From the NCBI RefSeq assembly GCF_031458235.1, contig NZ_JAVDYB010000001.1:7072501-7136500 (forward strand): DNA of 64,000 nt, in the 5' to 3' direction. Source of the stretch: Catenuloplanes atrovinosus. GTDB taxonomy: Bacteria; Actinomycetota; Actinomycetes; Mycobacteriales; Micromonosporaceae. A program made the position numbers and the translations under genes. The notes below the pieces were generated by a model, which worked only from the letters and a program-made list of their open reading frames with translations, did not search any database and was not told where the DNA came from. Below, piece by piece: positions 37,022-45,889 of this stretch (within the stretch, counting starts at the first letter, position 1; every line of letters begins with the position of its first letter).

Positions 37022-38257
37022 TCAACGTCTCTGGTCGAGTATGAGTTGGAGTTGGCCGTGTTTGTCCTGTTCGTAGGGGGTGTTCGTGGTCCAGCATTTC
37101 CAGATCACTGTCAGCCAGGCGCGGGCGAGGATCCGGACGGCGTGCTGGTGTGTGTGGCCGCGTTCGCGGGCGCGGTGGTAGAGGTTCGCCGCCCATGGGT
37201 TGGCGTGGCGGCTATCGGCGGCGAAGTCGCAGACCGCGTCACGAAGGTGTTTGTCCGCGCTCCAGCGGAACGTGACCACCTTCGATCGGCCGGACTGGCG
37301 GGTCGAGGGAGCGGCGCCGGCCAGGCAGGCCATCGCGTTCGGGGTGGGGAACCGGCCGCGGGCGTCACCGATCTCGGCCAGAAGCCGGGCCGCGCGGATC
37401 GTGCCGGCTTTCGGCAGGCCGGCGAAGATCGGCGCGTCGGGGTGGGCGTCGAATGCCTCACCGATCTGCGTGCTGAGGGCTTTGATCTGCGCGACGAGGC
37501 TCTGCAGGATCGCCACGAGCGCGACGGTGATCCCTGCCAGCCCGGCCCCGGCCGGGCCCTGCGGCCCGCGGGGCGCGGACCGGATCCGCGCCAGCAACAC
37601 CGCCGCTGACGTCCGCCCGGAATACCGCTGCCGGGCCAGCCACCGGGCCAGCCGGGCCTCGGTCAACCGGTCCAGGGCGTCCTGGCTGGTGAACACGGCC
37701 AGGAACGCCAGACTGATCGGCGAGTCCAGGTCCGCGAACAACCCGACCGTCCCGGGCATGGCGGTGTCCAGATGCGCCCGTAGCTGGTTCGCCGCCGCGA
37801 CCCTATGCCCGATCACGTCCTTACGCGCCCTCGACAACCGCCGCAACACCACCGTGTCATCCCGATCGGTGCACAGGGGCGTGAGCCGAGCCCGGTCCGT
37901 GCGCACCACATCGGCCAGCACGAACGCATCGAACCGGTCATCCTTGTTCCCCGCCGACCCATACCGGCCCCGCAACGCCTTCACCTGCCCCGGAGCAATC
38001 ACGAACACCGGAAGACCCGCATCGAGCAGCGCATCGACGACCGGCCCGTCACCCCGCTCGATCCCGACCGCGTCCACCTCATGCCGGTCCAGCACCCCGA
38101 CCATCCGGGCCAGCCCCGCCGCCTTGTGCGTCACCGTGACCCGCTCCACCACCCGCCCGGCCTCGTCGACCACACACACCACATGATCATCTTTCGCCCA
38201 GTCGACTCCCGCCCACCGCACTCGACCCGACACCACCGTCTTTGCCACACTCACCAC
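37022..38257 (-). CDS. IS110-family transposase (DEDD recombinase)
   Basis: 411 residues from GTG 38257; an RBS-like GAGGAA is upstream. The N-terminal RuvC-like DEDD domain has acids Asp19 (AGVDWAK), Glu67 (VGIERGDG), Asp107 and Asp110 (NKDDRFDA). A coiled-coil middle leads to the C-terminal Transposase_20 domain with GLPKAGTIRAARLLAEIG and the serine-bearing CLAGAAPSTRQSGRSK, the region of the nucleophile Ser in IS621. All residues look intact. The enzyme recombines DNA guided by a bridge RNA that pairs with donor and target. Its stop lies 11 bases from the right end of the element. Confidence 0.95.
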   Translation of the reverse strand: MVSVAKTVVSGRVRWAGVDWAKDDHVVCVVDEAGRVVERVTVTHKAAGLARMVGVLDRHEVDAVGIERGDGPVVDALLDAGLPVFVIAPGQVKALRGRYGSAGNKDDRFDAFVLADVVRTDRARLTPLCTDRDDTVVLRRLSRARKDVIGHRVAAANQLRAHLDTAMPGTVGLFADLDSPISLAFLAVFTSQDALDRLTEARLARWLARQRYSGRTSAAVLLARIRSAPRGPQGPAGAGLAGITVALVAILQSLVAQIKALSTQIGEAFDAHPDAPIFAGLPKAGTIRAARLLAEIGDARGRFPTPNAMACLAGAAPSTRQSGRSKVVTFRWSADKHLRDAVCDFAADSRHANPWAANLYHRARERGHTHQHAVRILARAWLTVIWKCWTTNTPYEQDKHGQLQLILDQRR

Positions 38258-38319
38258 AGGATTCCTCGCTGTTGCAGCAGCAGGGGAAACACCAGGCGGC
38301 TCCCGGGGACCACCACCAC

Positions 38320-38470
38320 CGAAAGCTCATTGACCGGCACTCGACAAGGTGCATAGCTCTGTCGTCGGTCAAGGTGGCACCCCGGGCGCCCGTCAGGCCT
38401 CGCAGAACTCCCGCAGGACCTCAAAAATCTCGCAAGCAGAGGCAATGACCCAACGAACACCCGGTGCTAC
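38320..38470 (-). ncRNA. Predicted IS110 bridge RNA in the element's left end (bounds approximate)
   Basis: Read 5' to 3' on the minus strand, two stem-bounded loops follow each other. The first (stem arms 38436-38443 and 38397-38403) holds CTCTGCTTGC (38441-38432), like the left target CTCCGCATGC, and CCTGCGGGAG (38417-38408), which pairs with the right target CTCCCGCGGG using one G-U pair. The second (stem TTGACCG/CGGTCAA, 38372-38366 and 38336-38330) holds ACAGAGC (38362-38356), identical to the right end, and CAATGAG (38332-38326), complementary to the left end. This target-then-donor order matches the IS621 bridge RNA. Confidence 0.75.
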
Positions 38471-38511
38471 CCGACCCATACAGACCCGGGCACCACCCAT
38501 GTTGACCAATG

Positions 38512-38555
38512 AGCATGCGGGTCGTGGCCACGCCGGAAGTGGGCGGAGCAAGAGG
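38512..38555 (+). repeat. Dispersed palindromic repeat, copy C, right part
   Basis: After the IS, the sequence resumes with AGCATGCGG and then CCACGCCGGAAGTGGG, which aligns with copy D (CTTGCGG ... CCACGCCGGGAGCGGG) and copy B. Together with 36972-37011 this rebuilds one interrupted repeat. It ends just before the stop of the GGDEF-EAL gene. Confidence 0.75.
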
Positions 38556-38559
38556 GGTT

Positions 38560-41500
38560 TCAGGCGGCGAGGCGTTCGCGGATGCCGTGGTCGAGCCAGG
38601 TGAGGACGGTGTCGGGCCAGGCGGGTGGGGAGAAGAGGTAGCCCTGGCCGAAGGGGCAGCCCATGTCGAGCAGGAGTTGTTTGTGGGCCGGGTCCTCGAC
38701 GCCCTCGGCGACCACGCCGAGGTTGAGGTTGTCGGCGATGTTGACGATGGCGGCCACCAGCGCGCGCTGCTGCCGGCTGCTGGAGATGTCGTCGATGAAG
38801 GACTTGTCGATTTTGAGGATGTCGACCGGCATCTGCCGCAGGTAGCTGAGCGAGGAATATCCGGTGCCGAAGTCGTCGATCGCGATCCGGACGCCCATCT
38901 CGCGCAGCCGGGCCAGATCCTGCCAGACCGATTCGTCGTCGCGGAGCAGCAGGCTTTCGGTGATCTCCAGCAGCAGGCGCCACGGGGGTACGCCGCTCTC
39001 GGTGATCACCTTGGCGACCTCGTCGACGAAGCCGGGGCTGCGGAACTGGCGGGCGGAGACGTTGACGGAGACGTAGCGCAGCGGTGCGGCCGGGACGAGT
39101 TGCCGCCAGTTGGCGATGGCCAGCAGTGCTTCGCGCAGCACCCAGGCGCCGATCGGCACGATCGCGCCGTTCTCCTCCGCGACCTCGATGAACTCGCCGG
39201 GGCCGATCAGCCCGCGGGTCGGGTGTCGCCAGCGGACCAGCGCCTCCAGGCCGACCACGTCCTCGGTGGCCAGGTCCACGATCGGCTGGTACTGCAGGAC
39301 CAGTTGCTGATCCTCGACCGCGCTGCTGAGCGCGGCGCGCATCTCCAGCCGCTCCACCATCGCGGTGTGCAGGTCCGTACGGAAGCGCTGGTAGCGGCCC
39401 TTGCCGTCGCCCTTGGAGACGTAGAGCGCGAGGTCGGCCTGGCGCTGCATCTCGGCCGCGTCGTGCGCCTCCACGTTCGTGGTGACGCCGATGCTGACCG
39501 CGCCGCCGACCATGGCGGTGCCGCCGGTGTCGTAGCGCAGCTCGAACGGTTCCGCGCAGGCGGCCACGATCCGGGCGGCCACGTCGTCCGCCTCGACCGG
39601 CGTCTGCGCCTGCTCGATCAGCACCGCGAATTCGTCGCCGCCGAGCCGCGCCACCGTCTCCTGCGGTCCCACCACGCTGGCGATCCGGGCGCCGACCGCG
39701 GCCAGCAGCCGGTCGCCGACCACCAGGCCGAGGGTGTCGTTGACCACCTTGAAGTCGTCGATGTCGATGAACAGCAGGCCGACCACGGACCGGTCGCGCT
39801 GGGCGAGCGTGAGCGCGTGCTCCAGCCGGTTCTGCAACAGCAGCCGGTTCGCCAGGCCGGTCAGCGGGTCGTGGAACGCCTGGTGCGCGAGGTCGCTCTC
39901 CAGCCGGCGGCGTTCGGTGACGTCGCGCATGGTCAGCACCGCGCCGCGGACGGTCGGCTCGTCGCGCATGTCCTGGATGGCGCATTCGACCTGCACGGTA
40001 CGGCCGTCCGCGCCCAGTCCGACCAGGTCGAACGACATGGCCTGGCCCCGGCCGCCGCGCAGCCGCTGCAACGACTCCCGCAGCCGCTCGTGCTGCTCGC
40101 CCACGATCAGGTCGGTGACCGGCGCGCCGGTGAGCATGGCCGCGGGCGTGCCGAAGACGTCGCCGGCGGATGGGCTGGCGTACGTGATGTGGTCGTCGCC
40201 GCCGACGATCAGGATGACGTCGGAGGCGTTCTGGATCAGCGTCCGGAAGTACGCCTCGTGCTTGCGCCGGCTGACCTCCGCGCCCAGCGCGATCCGGTCG
40301 ATCGCCATCGTGCCCTGCGACACCAGCGCCTCGAACGCGGGCCGCAGCCGCCACAGCACCGGCTCGCTCGCGGCCAGGCAGATCCAGGTAAACTGGAACT
40401 CCGAGGAGCCCTCCTCGGGCAGCAGCGGGCCGGGTGCGCGCAGCGCCACGTCGAAGCCGTCCAGCGGTTCGCCGTGCGTGGCCGGCAGCTGTGCGACGGG
40501 CTCCAGCGTGACGCCCTCGGCGAAGAACTCCTCCCGGGTCATGCCGCTGAAGATCCCGGCGCTCTCCAGCACGTACGGCTCGTTCGGCGGCATCAGCTGC
40601 GCCATCGCGGCCCGGACCGCGGCCGCGACGTCGCCGGGCGTGGCCGCGGAGACCAGTTGGGTCCCGGCCTCGCGCAGCACCCGTTCGCGGTGGCTGATCC
40701 GCCGGTGGTCCGCGAGCAGCCCGGCCAGCCGGCCGATCACCAGCAGGAACATCAGCGCGGAGAAGATGGCGATCACCGGGGCGTCGGAGACCGTGCCGTC
40801 GAGGTTCTCGTAGACCAGCACCGCGGGTGCGACCAGCGCGGCCGCGACCAGCATGGCGAGCCGCCGCCAGCCGGCCACCCGGGGGGTGAACGCGGCCGGG
40901 GTGTGCTCGGTGAGCCGGGTCATCGACGGGTCCAGCGACGCGTACCCGAGCAGCGCGTAGAAGATCACCCAGCCGACGTCGACCGGGCCGCCGGTGCTCC
41001 AGTCCTGGTTGAGCCGGCTCAGCCCGTAGATCAGGTCGGTGCCGAGCAGCGCGATGACGCCCACGGTGAGCGCGGTGATCGACAGATGCCGGGTGCCGGG
41101 CGCGCTGAGCAGGCGCACCAGCATGGCGAGCGCCAGCACGTCGCCGAGCGGATAGCCGATCGAGGTGAGCTTCTCGGCCGTGCTGAGGTCGGTGTCGCGC
41201 ACCAGCGGGCCGATCCAGAACACCCAGACGACCAGCCCGATCGCGGCCGTGGGCAGCAGCGCGTCGAGCAGCGCGGCCCGGTCGTCCGCGCCGGACCGGA
41301 ACCGGATGAAGACCAGTAGGGCGCCGGCCAGCAGCGGGTACGACAGCAGGTAGAACCCGTCCGCCGGGGACGGGAACGCGTCGCGGGACGTCAGGTTGTA
41401 GACCGCGTCGCCGAGCGCGAACGTGACCAGCACGCCGCAGAGCAGGAACCAGGGCAGCCCGCGGGCCGGCCGGTTGAGGAGCACGCCGACCAGCACCGCG

Positions 41501-41622
41501 ATCGCGGCACCGAAGCCGAGCCCGGCCCAGAACGCGGTGCCGTACACCGGGAACGCGTAATAGGCCCCGGTCAGCACGACCATCCACGCGCCGAAGCTGA
41601 CCCGCGCGACTCGGGTGGACAT
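38560..41622 (-). CDS. Membrane GGDEF-EAL c-di-GMP enzyme with PAS domain
   Basis: 1020 residues from ATG 41622, chosen because GGAGGG lies just upstream; the open frame begins 15 codons earlier. About nine to ten N-terminal transmembrane helices (about 10-310) are followed by a GAF-like region (about 320-440), a PAS domain (about 455-560, ILIVGGDDHITYASPSAG), a GGDEF domain (about 575-740) with intact RLGGDEFAVL, and an EAL domain (about 760-1015) with intact GLEALVRWRHP and DDFGTGYSSL. It may both make and break c-di-GMP. Its stop lies 49 bases from the IS110 end, so the IS did not cut the gene. Confidence 0.94.
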   Translation of the reverse strand: MSTRVARVSFGAWMVVLTGAYYAFPVYGTAFWAGLGFGAAIAVLVGVLLNRPARGLPWFLLCGVLVTFALGDAVYNLTSRDAFPSPADGFYLLSYPLLAGALLVFIRFRSGADDRAALLDALLPTAAIGLVVWVFWIGPLVRDTDLSTAEKLTSIGYPLGDVLALAMLVRLLSAPGTRHLSITALTVGVIALLGTDLIYGLSRLNQDWSTGGPVDVGWVIFYALLGYASLDPSMTRLTEHTPAAFTPRVAGWRRLAMLVAAALVAPAVLVYENLDGTVSDAPVIAIFSALMFLLVIGRLAGLLADHRRISHRERVLREAGTQLVSAATPGDVAAAVRAAMAQLMPPNEPYVLESAGIFSGMTREEFFAEGVTLEPVAQLPATHGEPLDGFDVALRAPGPLLPEEGSSEFQFTWICLAASEPVLWRLRPAFEALVSQGTMAIDRIALGAEVSRRKHEAYFRTLIQNASDVILIVGGDDHITYASPSAGDVFGTPAAMLTGAPVTDLIVGEQHERLRESLQRLRGGRGQAMSFDLVGLGADGRTVQVECAIQDMRDEPTVRGAVLTMRDVTERRRLESDLAHQAFHDPLTGLANRLLLQNRLEHALTLAQRDRSVVGLLFIDIDDFKVVNDTLGLVVGDRLLAAVGARIASVVGPQETVARLGGDEFAVLIEQAQTPVEADDVAARIVAACAEPFELRYDTGGTAMVGGAVSIGVTTNVEAHDAAEMQRQADLALYVSKGDGKGRYQRFRTDLHTAMVERLEMRAALSSAVEDQQLVLQYQPIVDLATEDVVGLEALVRWRHPTRGLIGPGEFIEVAEENGAIVPIGAWVLREALLAIANWRQLVPAAPLRYVSVNVSARQFRSPGFVDEVAKVITESGVPPWRLLLEITESLLLRDDESVWQDLARLREMGVRIAIDDFGTGYSSLSYLRQMPVDILKIDKSFIDDISSSRQQRALVAAIVNIADNLNLGVVAEGVEDPAHKQLLLDMGCPFGQGYLFSPPAWPDTVLTWLDHGIRERLAA

Positions 41623-41797
41623 CAGCCCTCCGTTCCGGTTGCCCTCCGAAGGCCACTTCGGTAGCAAACCGGTGGAATCTGACTAATATCCACCCAGTTC
41701 AATGGAAAACTCGATGTGCCCGGTCAGCGCGCGGAACGCGGACCCGCCGCCGCCGAGGCGGAACCCGCGATGCCCCGGCCGAGCGGGCACCGGCGGC

Positions 41798-42148
41798 TCA
41801 CTGCTGCTGCGTCCAGACCTGCTCGTCCAGCCACTTCGCGTGGGTCTCCCACGCGGACTGCTTCGTGCAGCCGAGGGATTGTCCGATCTGCGCCCAGGAG
41901 GCGCCGGCCTTGCGGGCGGTGCGCACGTCGAGCTGACGGCCGTAGGTCGCCTTGCGCGCGATCAGCTCGCCCAGTGCCAGCAGTTCCAGCGCCTCCTCCT
42001 TGGACAGCGGCGCCAGGTCGGGGTCGAGCGGGGTCTCGTCGAGCGAGGACGAGGCCGAGGCCAGTGCGTCGCGGGTGCGCAGAGTGTCGTACCGGGCCAC
42101 GGCGGTCAGCAGGGTGTACTCGTACTCGAGATCATCCGGCGCAGGCAT
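41798..42148 (-). CDS. Small HTH-containing protein
   Basis: 116 residues from ATG 42148, with CTGGAG four bases upstream. The first half is helical and acidic. The C-terminal half has RKAGASWAQIGQSLGCTKQS, an HTH of the sigma-70 region 4 or homeodomain-like type often found in small actinobacterial proteins, followed by AWETHAKWLDEQVW. It may bind DNA, or act as a small adaptor. It stands alone between the GGDEF-EAL gene and a glycosyltransferase, all on the minus strand. Confidence 0.8.
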   Translation of the reverse strand: MPAPDDLEYEYTLLTAVARYDTLRTRDALASASSSLDETPLDPDLAPLSKEEALELLALGELIARKATYGRQLDVRTARKAGASWAQIGQSLGCTKQSAWETHAKWLDEQVWTQQQ

Positions 42149-42263
42149 GGCTCCAGCGTGCCCGTCAAGACGTCTTGACGGCAACCGATTCCCACGTCAG
42201 AAAACAGACCAAAACTCATCAAACTCCGGCGGGGGTACGCGGTGCGTGCGCGACCGGAAACGA

Positions 42264-43397
42264 TCAGGCAATCGACTCCAGCAGGCGGACCGCCGCGGCC
42301 GGGCCGGGCAGCGCCGCCCAGCCGGCGCGCAGCGCGCGGGCGGTGTCGCGGCAGCCCGGGCCGGCCAGCACGGCCGCGGCCTCGGCGGCGGCCCGCTCCG
42401 GCGTGACGGTCTCCGCGTCCAGCACGCGGCCGAGGCCGAGCGCGGCCACGCGAACCGCGTTGTCCGGCTGGTCCGCGCCCATCGGCGCCACCAGCATCGG
42501 CAGCCCGTGCGCCACCGCGCCGAGCACGCTGCCCGAGCCGCCGTGCGAGACGACCAGGTCGCAGCGGGGCAGCAGTTCGTCCTGCGGCACGAACCGCTCG
42601 ATCCGCACGTGCGCCGGCTGCGGCCCGAACACGGCCGGGTCGAGGTGGCGGCCCACGGTCATCACCAGGTCGGCGGGGAGGTCGCGCAGCCCGGCGAGGA
42701 CCCGCTCGAACAGGTCGCCGGACTCGATGTTGAACTCCGTGCCGAGCGTGAAGTAGATCAGCGGCCGGTCGCCGCCCTCGGCGATCGGGGGCATGGTCTC
42801 GGCCGGGCGGATCGCGTGGCCGGTCGCGGGCAGCGGGAACGCCGGGTCGCGGAAGCCCGGCGGCACCGGCTCCAGCACCAGGTGGCGGCCGAGCATGGCG
42901 AGCCCGCCGTCCGGCGGCAGCCCGAACTCCGCGCGCACCTCGTCGATCGCCTCGGCCACGTATCCGTCCTGGACGAACGACCCGGCCGCGAGCACCACCA
43001 CGGTGGCGTGCGGGATGCCCAGCCGCTCCGCCGCGATCATGGCGCCGTAGTCGACCTCGTCACAGACGATCAGGTCCGGCCGCCACTCGGCCGCCTGGGT
43101 CAGCAGCCGGGCGGCGCGGTCGGGCCCGGCCTTACGGACGAACATGTCGGTGACCACCCGCCGCTCCCGAGCCTCGTCCAGCGGCGCCAACGGCAGCCGC
43201 TCGCGCCGCTCGGGCGTGGGCGCGTCCGCAGCGCCGTTGTCCAGCACCTCGAAGCCGGCCCGCCGGACCGTGTCGACCATGCGCGGCCCGGCCGACAGCG
43301 CCACGTCGTGACCGGCGGCCCGGGCGGCCCGGGCGATCGGCGTCAGCGGCAGGAAGTGCCCGGCACCGCCCACGAACGAGAACAGGATGCGCATCAT
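42264..43397 (-). CDS. MGT-type UDP-glycosyltransferase (GT1)
   Basis: 377 residues with two Rossmann-like halves (GT-B). N-terminal MRILFSFVGGAGHFLPLTPI, and C-terminal donor motif HVRIERFVPQDELLPRCDLV followed by SHGGSGSVLGAVAHGLP and PMGADQPDNA, which bind the UDP-sugar. This is the family of macrolide-inactivating and antibiotic-decorating transferases. It is divergent from a methyltransferase gene, 61 bases away. No other natural-product genes are near, so a role in drug inactivation or in modifying one small molecule is more likely than a biosynthetic cluster. Confidence 0.92.
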   Translation of the reverse strand: MMRILFSFVGGAGHFLPLTPIARAARAAGHDVALSAGPRMVDTVRRAGFEVLDNGAADAPTPERRERLPLAPLDEARERRVVTDMFVRKAGPDRAARLLTQAAEWRPDLIVCDEVDYGAMIAAERLGIPHATVVVLAAGSFVQDGYVAEAIDEVRAEFGLPPDGGLAMLGRHLVLEPVPPGFRDPAFPLPATGHAIRPAETMPPIAEGGDRPLIYFTLGTEFNIESGDLFERVLAGLRDLPADLVMTVGRHLDPAVFGPQPAHVRIERFVPQDELLPRCDLVVSHGGSGSVLGAVAHGLPMLVAPMGADQPDNAVRVAALGLGRVLDAETVTPERAAAEAAAVLAGPGCRDTARALRAGWAALPGPAAAVRLLESIA

Positions 43398-43458
43398 TCG
43401 ATCTTATTATCTGGGAGATGCTTCCCGCAATACGAGAAGCGGGGCCTATCGTCGGGGT

Positions 43459-44259
43459 ATGTCAGCCGTATACACGCACGGTCATCACGAATCGGTGCTG
43501 CGCTCACATCGCTGGCGCACCGCGGACAACTCGGCCGCCTACCTGCTGCCGCACCTGCGCGCCGGCCAGTCGCTGCTGGACGTCGGCGCCGGCCCCGGCA
43601 CCATCACCATGGACCTCGCCGCGCTGGTCGCGCCCGGCCGGGTCACCGCCATCGAACTCACCGAGGACGCGCTCGCGCTCTCCCGCACCGAGGCCGCGGC
43701 GCGCGGGGTGACCACGGTCGACTTCGCGGTCGCGGACGTGCACGACCTCCCCTTCCCGGACGACGCGTTCGACGTGGTCCACGCCCACCAGGTGCTCCAG
43801 CACGTGGCCGACCCGGTCCGCGCGCTCGCCGAGATGCGGCGCGTCTGCCGCCCCGGCGGCGTGGTCGCCGCCCGGGACAGCGACTACGACCGGTTCGCCT
43901 GGTTCCCCGCCGTCCCCGAACTGGACGAGTGGCTGGCGCTCTACCGCGCCACCGCCCGCGCCAACGGCGGCGAGCCCGACGCCGGCCGCCGCCTGCTCTC
44001 CTGGGCGCGCGCCGCCGGCTTCACCACCATCACCCCCGGCGCCGGCGTCTGGTGCTACGCCACCGACGAGGACCGCCGCTGGTGGGGCGGCATGTGGGCG
44101 GACCGGATCGTCGAGTCCGCGATGGCCCGCCAGCTCCTCGCCGCCGGCACCGTCACCCCCGCCGACCTCCAGCGCCTCGCCGCCGGCTGGCGCCGCTGGT
44201 CCGACTCCCCCGACGGCTGGTTCACCGTCCTCCACGGCGAGATTCTCTGCCACGCCTGA
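43459..44259 (+). CDS. Class I SAM-dependent methyltransferase
   Basis: 266 residues from ATG 43459; the open frame upstream runs into the divergent gene. SAM motif I is LLDVGAGPGTITMDLA (about 40-55), motif II includes VTAIELTEDAL, then ADVHDLPFPDDAFDVVHAHQ and LRALAEMRRVCRPGGVVAAR, trimmed to EMRRVCRPGGVVAAR. It resembles UbiE/Coq5-like small-molecule methyltransferases; the substrate is unknown. It is divergent from the MGT glycosyltransferase and may share an AT-rich promoter region (43398-43458, TATTAT at about 43407) with it. Confidence 0.92.
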   Translation: MSAVYTHGHHESVLRSHRWRTADNSAAYLLPHLRAGQSLLDVGAGPGTITMDLAALVAPGRVTAIELTEDALALSRTEAAARGVTTVDFAVADVHDLPFPDDAFDVVHAHQVLQHVADPVRALAEMRRVCRPGGVVAARDSDYDRFAWFPAVPELDEWLALYRATARANGGEPDAGRRLLSWARAAGFTTITPGAGVWCYATDEDRRWWGGMWADRIVESAMARQLLAAGTVTPADLQRLAAGWRRWSDSPDGWFTVLHGEILCHA

Positions 44260-44286
44260 CCGGACCGGCACCGGGTTTGCGCACCC

Positions 44287-44376
44287 GCGGATCCGGCAGG
44301 GAGGCCGGCCACGGCCGACCGGTGCCCGCTCCGAGCTTGCGGACCGCGACCACGCCGGGAGCGGGCAGAAAGGAAT
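44287..44376 (+). repeat. Dispersed palindromic repeat, copy D
   Basis: 44295-44334 matches the 40-base core with changes in the middle and end (GGCCACGG; GCTCCGAG for GCGGGAG). The CATGCT target is altered to CTTGCGG-type sequence, so it is not a perfect IS110 site. The right part CCACGCCGGGAGCGGG (44350-44365) matches the flank of the IS. It lies just after the methyltransferase. Confidence 0.75.
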
Positions 44377-44398
44377 TCTGATGGTGATGGGCAAGCGA

Positions 44399-44432
44399 AA
44401 GGCCCGCTCACCGGTACGCGGGAGCGGGCCTT
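44399..44432 (-). terminator. glyA terminator hairpin
   Basis: AAGGCCCGCTC (44399-44409) and GAGCGGGCCTT (44422-44432) form a perfect 11-bp stem just after the glyA stop (44443). On the minus strand it is followed by TTTCGCTTGCC. It may also stop the convergent methyltransferase. Confidence 0.8.
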
Positions 44433-44442
44433 CCGGGTGGGC

Positions 44443-45864
44443 TTACAGCGAGACCGCGCCGTAGAGCGGGAACGGTGCGAGCAGCTCGGTGGCCTGCTTG
44501 GACACGCGGTCGGCGACGGCCGGGTCGAGGTGGAACCTGGCCTTGGAGTCGGGGTCCGGCGTGGTCTGGGACAGGACCGTGTGCATCAGGTCGGCGATCT
44601 GGTCCATCTCCGCCGTACCGAGACCGCGGGTGGTGAGGGCTGGGGTGCCGACGCGGATGCCGGAGGTGTACCAGGCGCCGTTCGGGTCCTGCGGGATGCT
44701 GTTGCGGTTGGTGACGATGCCGGAGTTGAGCAGCGCCTGCTCGGCCTGGCGGCCGGTGAGGCCGTACTTGTCGACGTCGATCAGCACCAGGTGGTTGTCG
44801 GTGCCGCCGGAGACCACGGTGGCGCCGCGCCGGAGCAGGCCCTCGGCGAGCGCCTGGCTGTTGGCGACGATGCGCTGCGCGTAGTCGGCGAACTCGGGGC
44901 GGCGGGCCTCGGCGAGCGCGACGGCCTTGGCGCCCATGACGTGCGCGAGCGGGCCGCCGAGCACCATCGGGCAGCCGCGGTCGACCTGCTCGGCCAGCTC
45001 GGGCTGGCAGAGCACCATGCCGCCGCGCGGGCCGCGCAGGCTCTTGTGCGTGGTGGTGGTGACGATGTGCGCGTGCGGGATCGGGTCGAAGTCGCCGGTG
45101 AAGACCTTGCCGGCGACGAGGCCGGCGAAGTGCGCCATGTCGACCATGAAGGTGGCGCCGACCTCGTCCGCGATCTCCCGCATGACGCGGAAGTTCACCT
45201 TCCGGGGGTACGCGGAGTAGCCGCCCACGATCACGGCCGGCTTGAAGTCGCGGGCGATCTCGCGCAGGCCGTCGTAGTCGATCTGGCCGGTGGCCGGGTC
45301 GACGCCGTAGGAGCGCTGGTCGAACATCTTGCCGGAGATGTTCGGCCGGAAGCCGTGGGTGAGGTGGCCGCCGGCGTCGAGCGACATGCCTAGCATGCGC
45401 TGGTTGCCGAACGCGGCGCGCAGCTCGGCCCACTCGGCGTCGGTCAGGCTGTTGACCTGCGTCTTCTTGAGCTTCGCCAGGTACGGCTGCTCGACCCGGT
45501 CGGCCAGGATCGCCCAGTACGCCACCAGGTTCGCGTCGATGCCGGAGTGCGGCTGCACGTACGCGTGCGGCGCGCCGAACAGGGCCTTGGCGTGCTCCGC
45601 GGCGACGGACTCGACGGTGTCGACGTTCTGGCAGCCGGCGTAGAAACGGCGCCCGATGGTGCCCTCGGCGTACTTGTCGGAGAACCAGTTGCCCATGGCC
45701 AGCAGCACGGCCGGGGACGCATAGTTCTCACTGGCGATCAGCTTGAGCGACTCGCGCTGGTCGGTCAGCTCGGACGCGATGGCGTCGGCGACTCGCGGCT
45801 CGACGGAACGGATGACCTCGAGCGCGGCACGGAAGGCGGTCGACTCGGCGTTCAACTCGGACAT
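44443..45864 (-). CDS. glyA: Serine hydroxymethyltransferase
   Basis: 473 residues, a little longer than the usual 420-430. PLP enzyme of fold type I; the PLP Lys is in [14 protein letters not shown], and family marks include [26 protein letters not shown] and [11 protein letters not shown], all intact. It makes glycine and 5,10-methylene-THF from serine and THF, feeding purine, thymidylate and methionine synthesis. The N-terminal part and an inserted segment around 130-165 ([15 protein letters not shown]) are the longer actinobacterial form. The 5' leader carries a ZTP riboswitch (45890-45975), so expression should rise when 10-formyl-THF falls. Confidence 0.97.
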   Translation of the reverse strand: MSELNAESTAFRAALEVIRSVEPRVADAIASELTDQRESLKLIASENYASPAVLLAMGNWFSDKYAEGTIGRRFYAGCQNVDTVESVAAEHAKALFGAPHAYVQPHSGIDANLVAYWAILADRVEQPYLAKLKKTQVNSLTDAEWAELRAAFGNQRMLGMSLDAGGHLTHGFRPNISGKMFDQRSYGVDPATGQIDYDGLREIARDFKPAVIVGGYSAYPRKVNFRVMREIADEVGATFMVDMAHFAGLVAGKVFTGDFDPIPHAHIVTTTTHKSLRGPRGGMVLCQPELAEQVDRGCPMVLGGPLAHVMGAKAVALAEARRPEFADYAQRIVANSQALAEGLLRRGATVVSGGTDNHLVLIDVDKYGLTGRQAEQALLNSGIVTNRNSIPQDPNGAWYTSGIRVGTPALTTRGLGTAEMDQIADLMHTVLSQTTPDPDSKARFHLDPAVADRVSKQATELLAPFPLYGAVSL

Positions 45865-45889
45865 TGGACCTCCCTATCACAGGTGGAAG

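Larger units (their letters stand above)
37010..38511 (-). mobile_element. IS110-family insertion sequence, 1502 bp
   Basis: Read on the transposase strand, the left flank ends CCGCATG, then core CT, then the left end CATTGGTCAACATGG; the right end is ACAGAGCAA, core CT, then the flank CCCGCGGG. Joining the flanks gives CCGCATGCTCCCGCGGG, which occurs uninterrupted in copy A (27484-27500) and, in shorter form, in copy E. This fixes both ends and shows no terminal inverted repeats and no target duplication beyond the CT. The element has one transposase and a 254-base left end that probably encodes a bridge RNA, as in IS110-group elements such as IS621. It probably remains mobile, because the transposase is full length. 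Confidence 0.9.

Noticed and set aside
36852-37196. Possible small minus-strand gene in the gap before the IS
   Set aside because: It runs through the palindromic repeat and the IS end, is Arg/Pro-rich and has no RBS.
42264-44259. Secondary-metabolite gene cluster around the glycosyltransferase and methyltransferase
   Set aside because: No PKS, NRPS, terpene or RiPP gene lies nearby; only the two modifying enzymes.
44287-44376. Copy D of the repeat as an intact IS110 target
   Set aside because: The core reads CTTGCGG and GCTCCGAG instead of CATGCTCCCGCGGG, so pairing with the predicted guides is poor.
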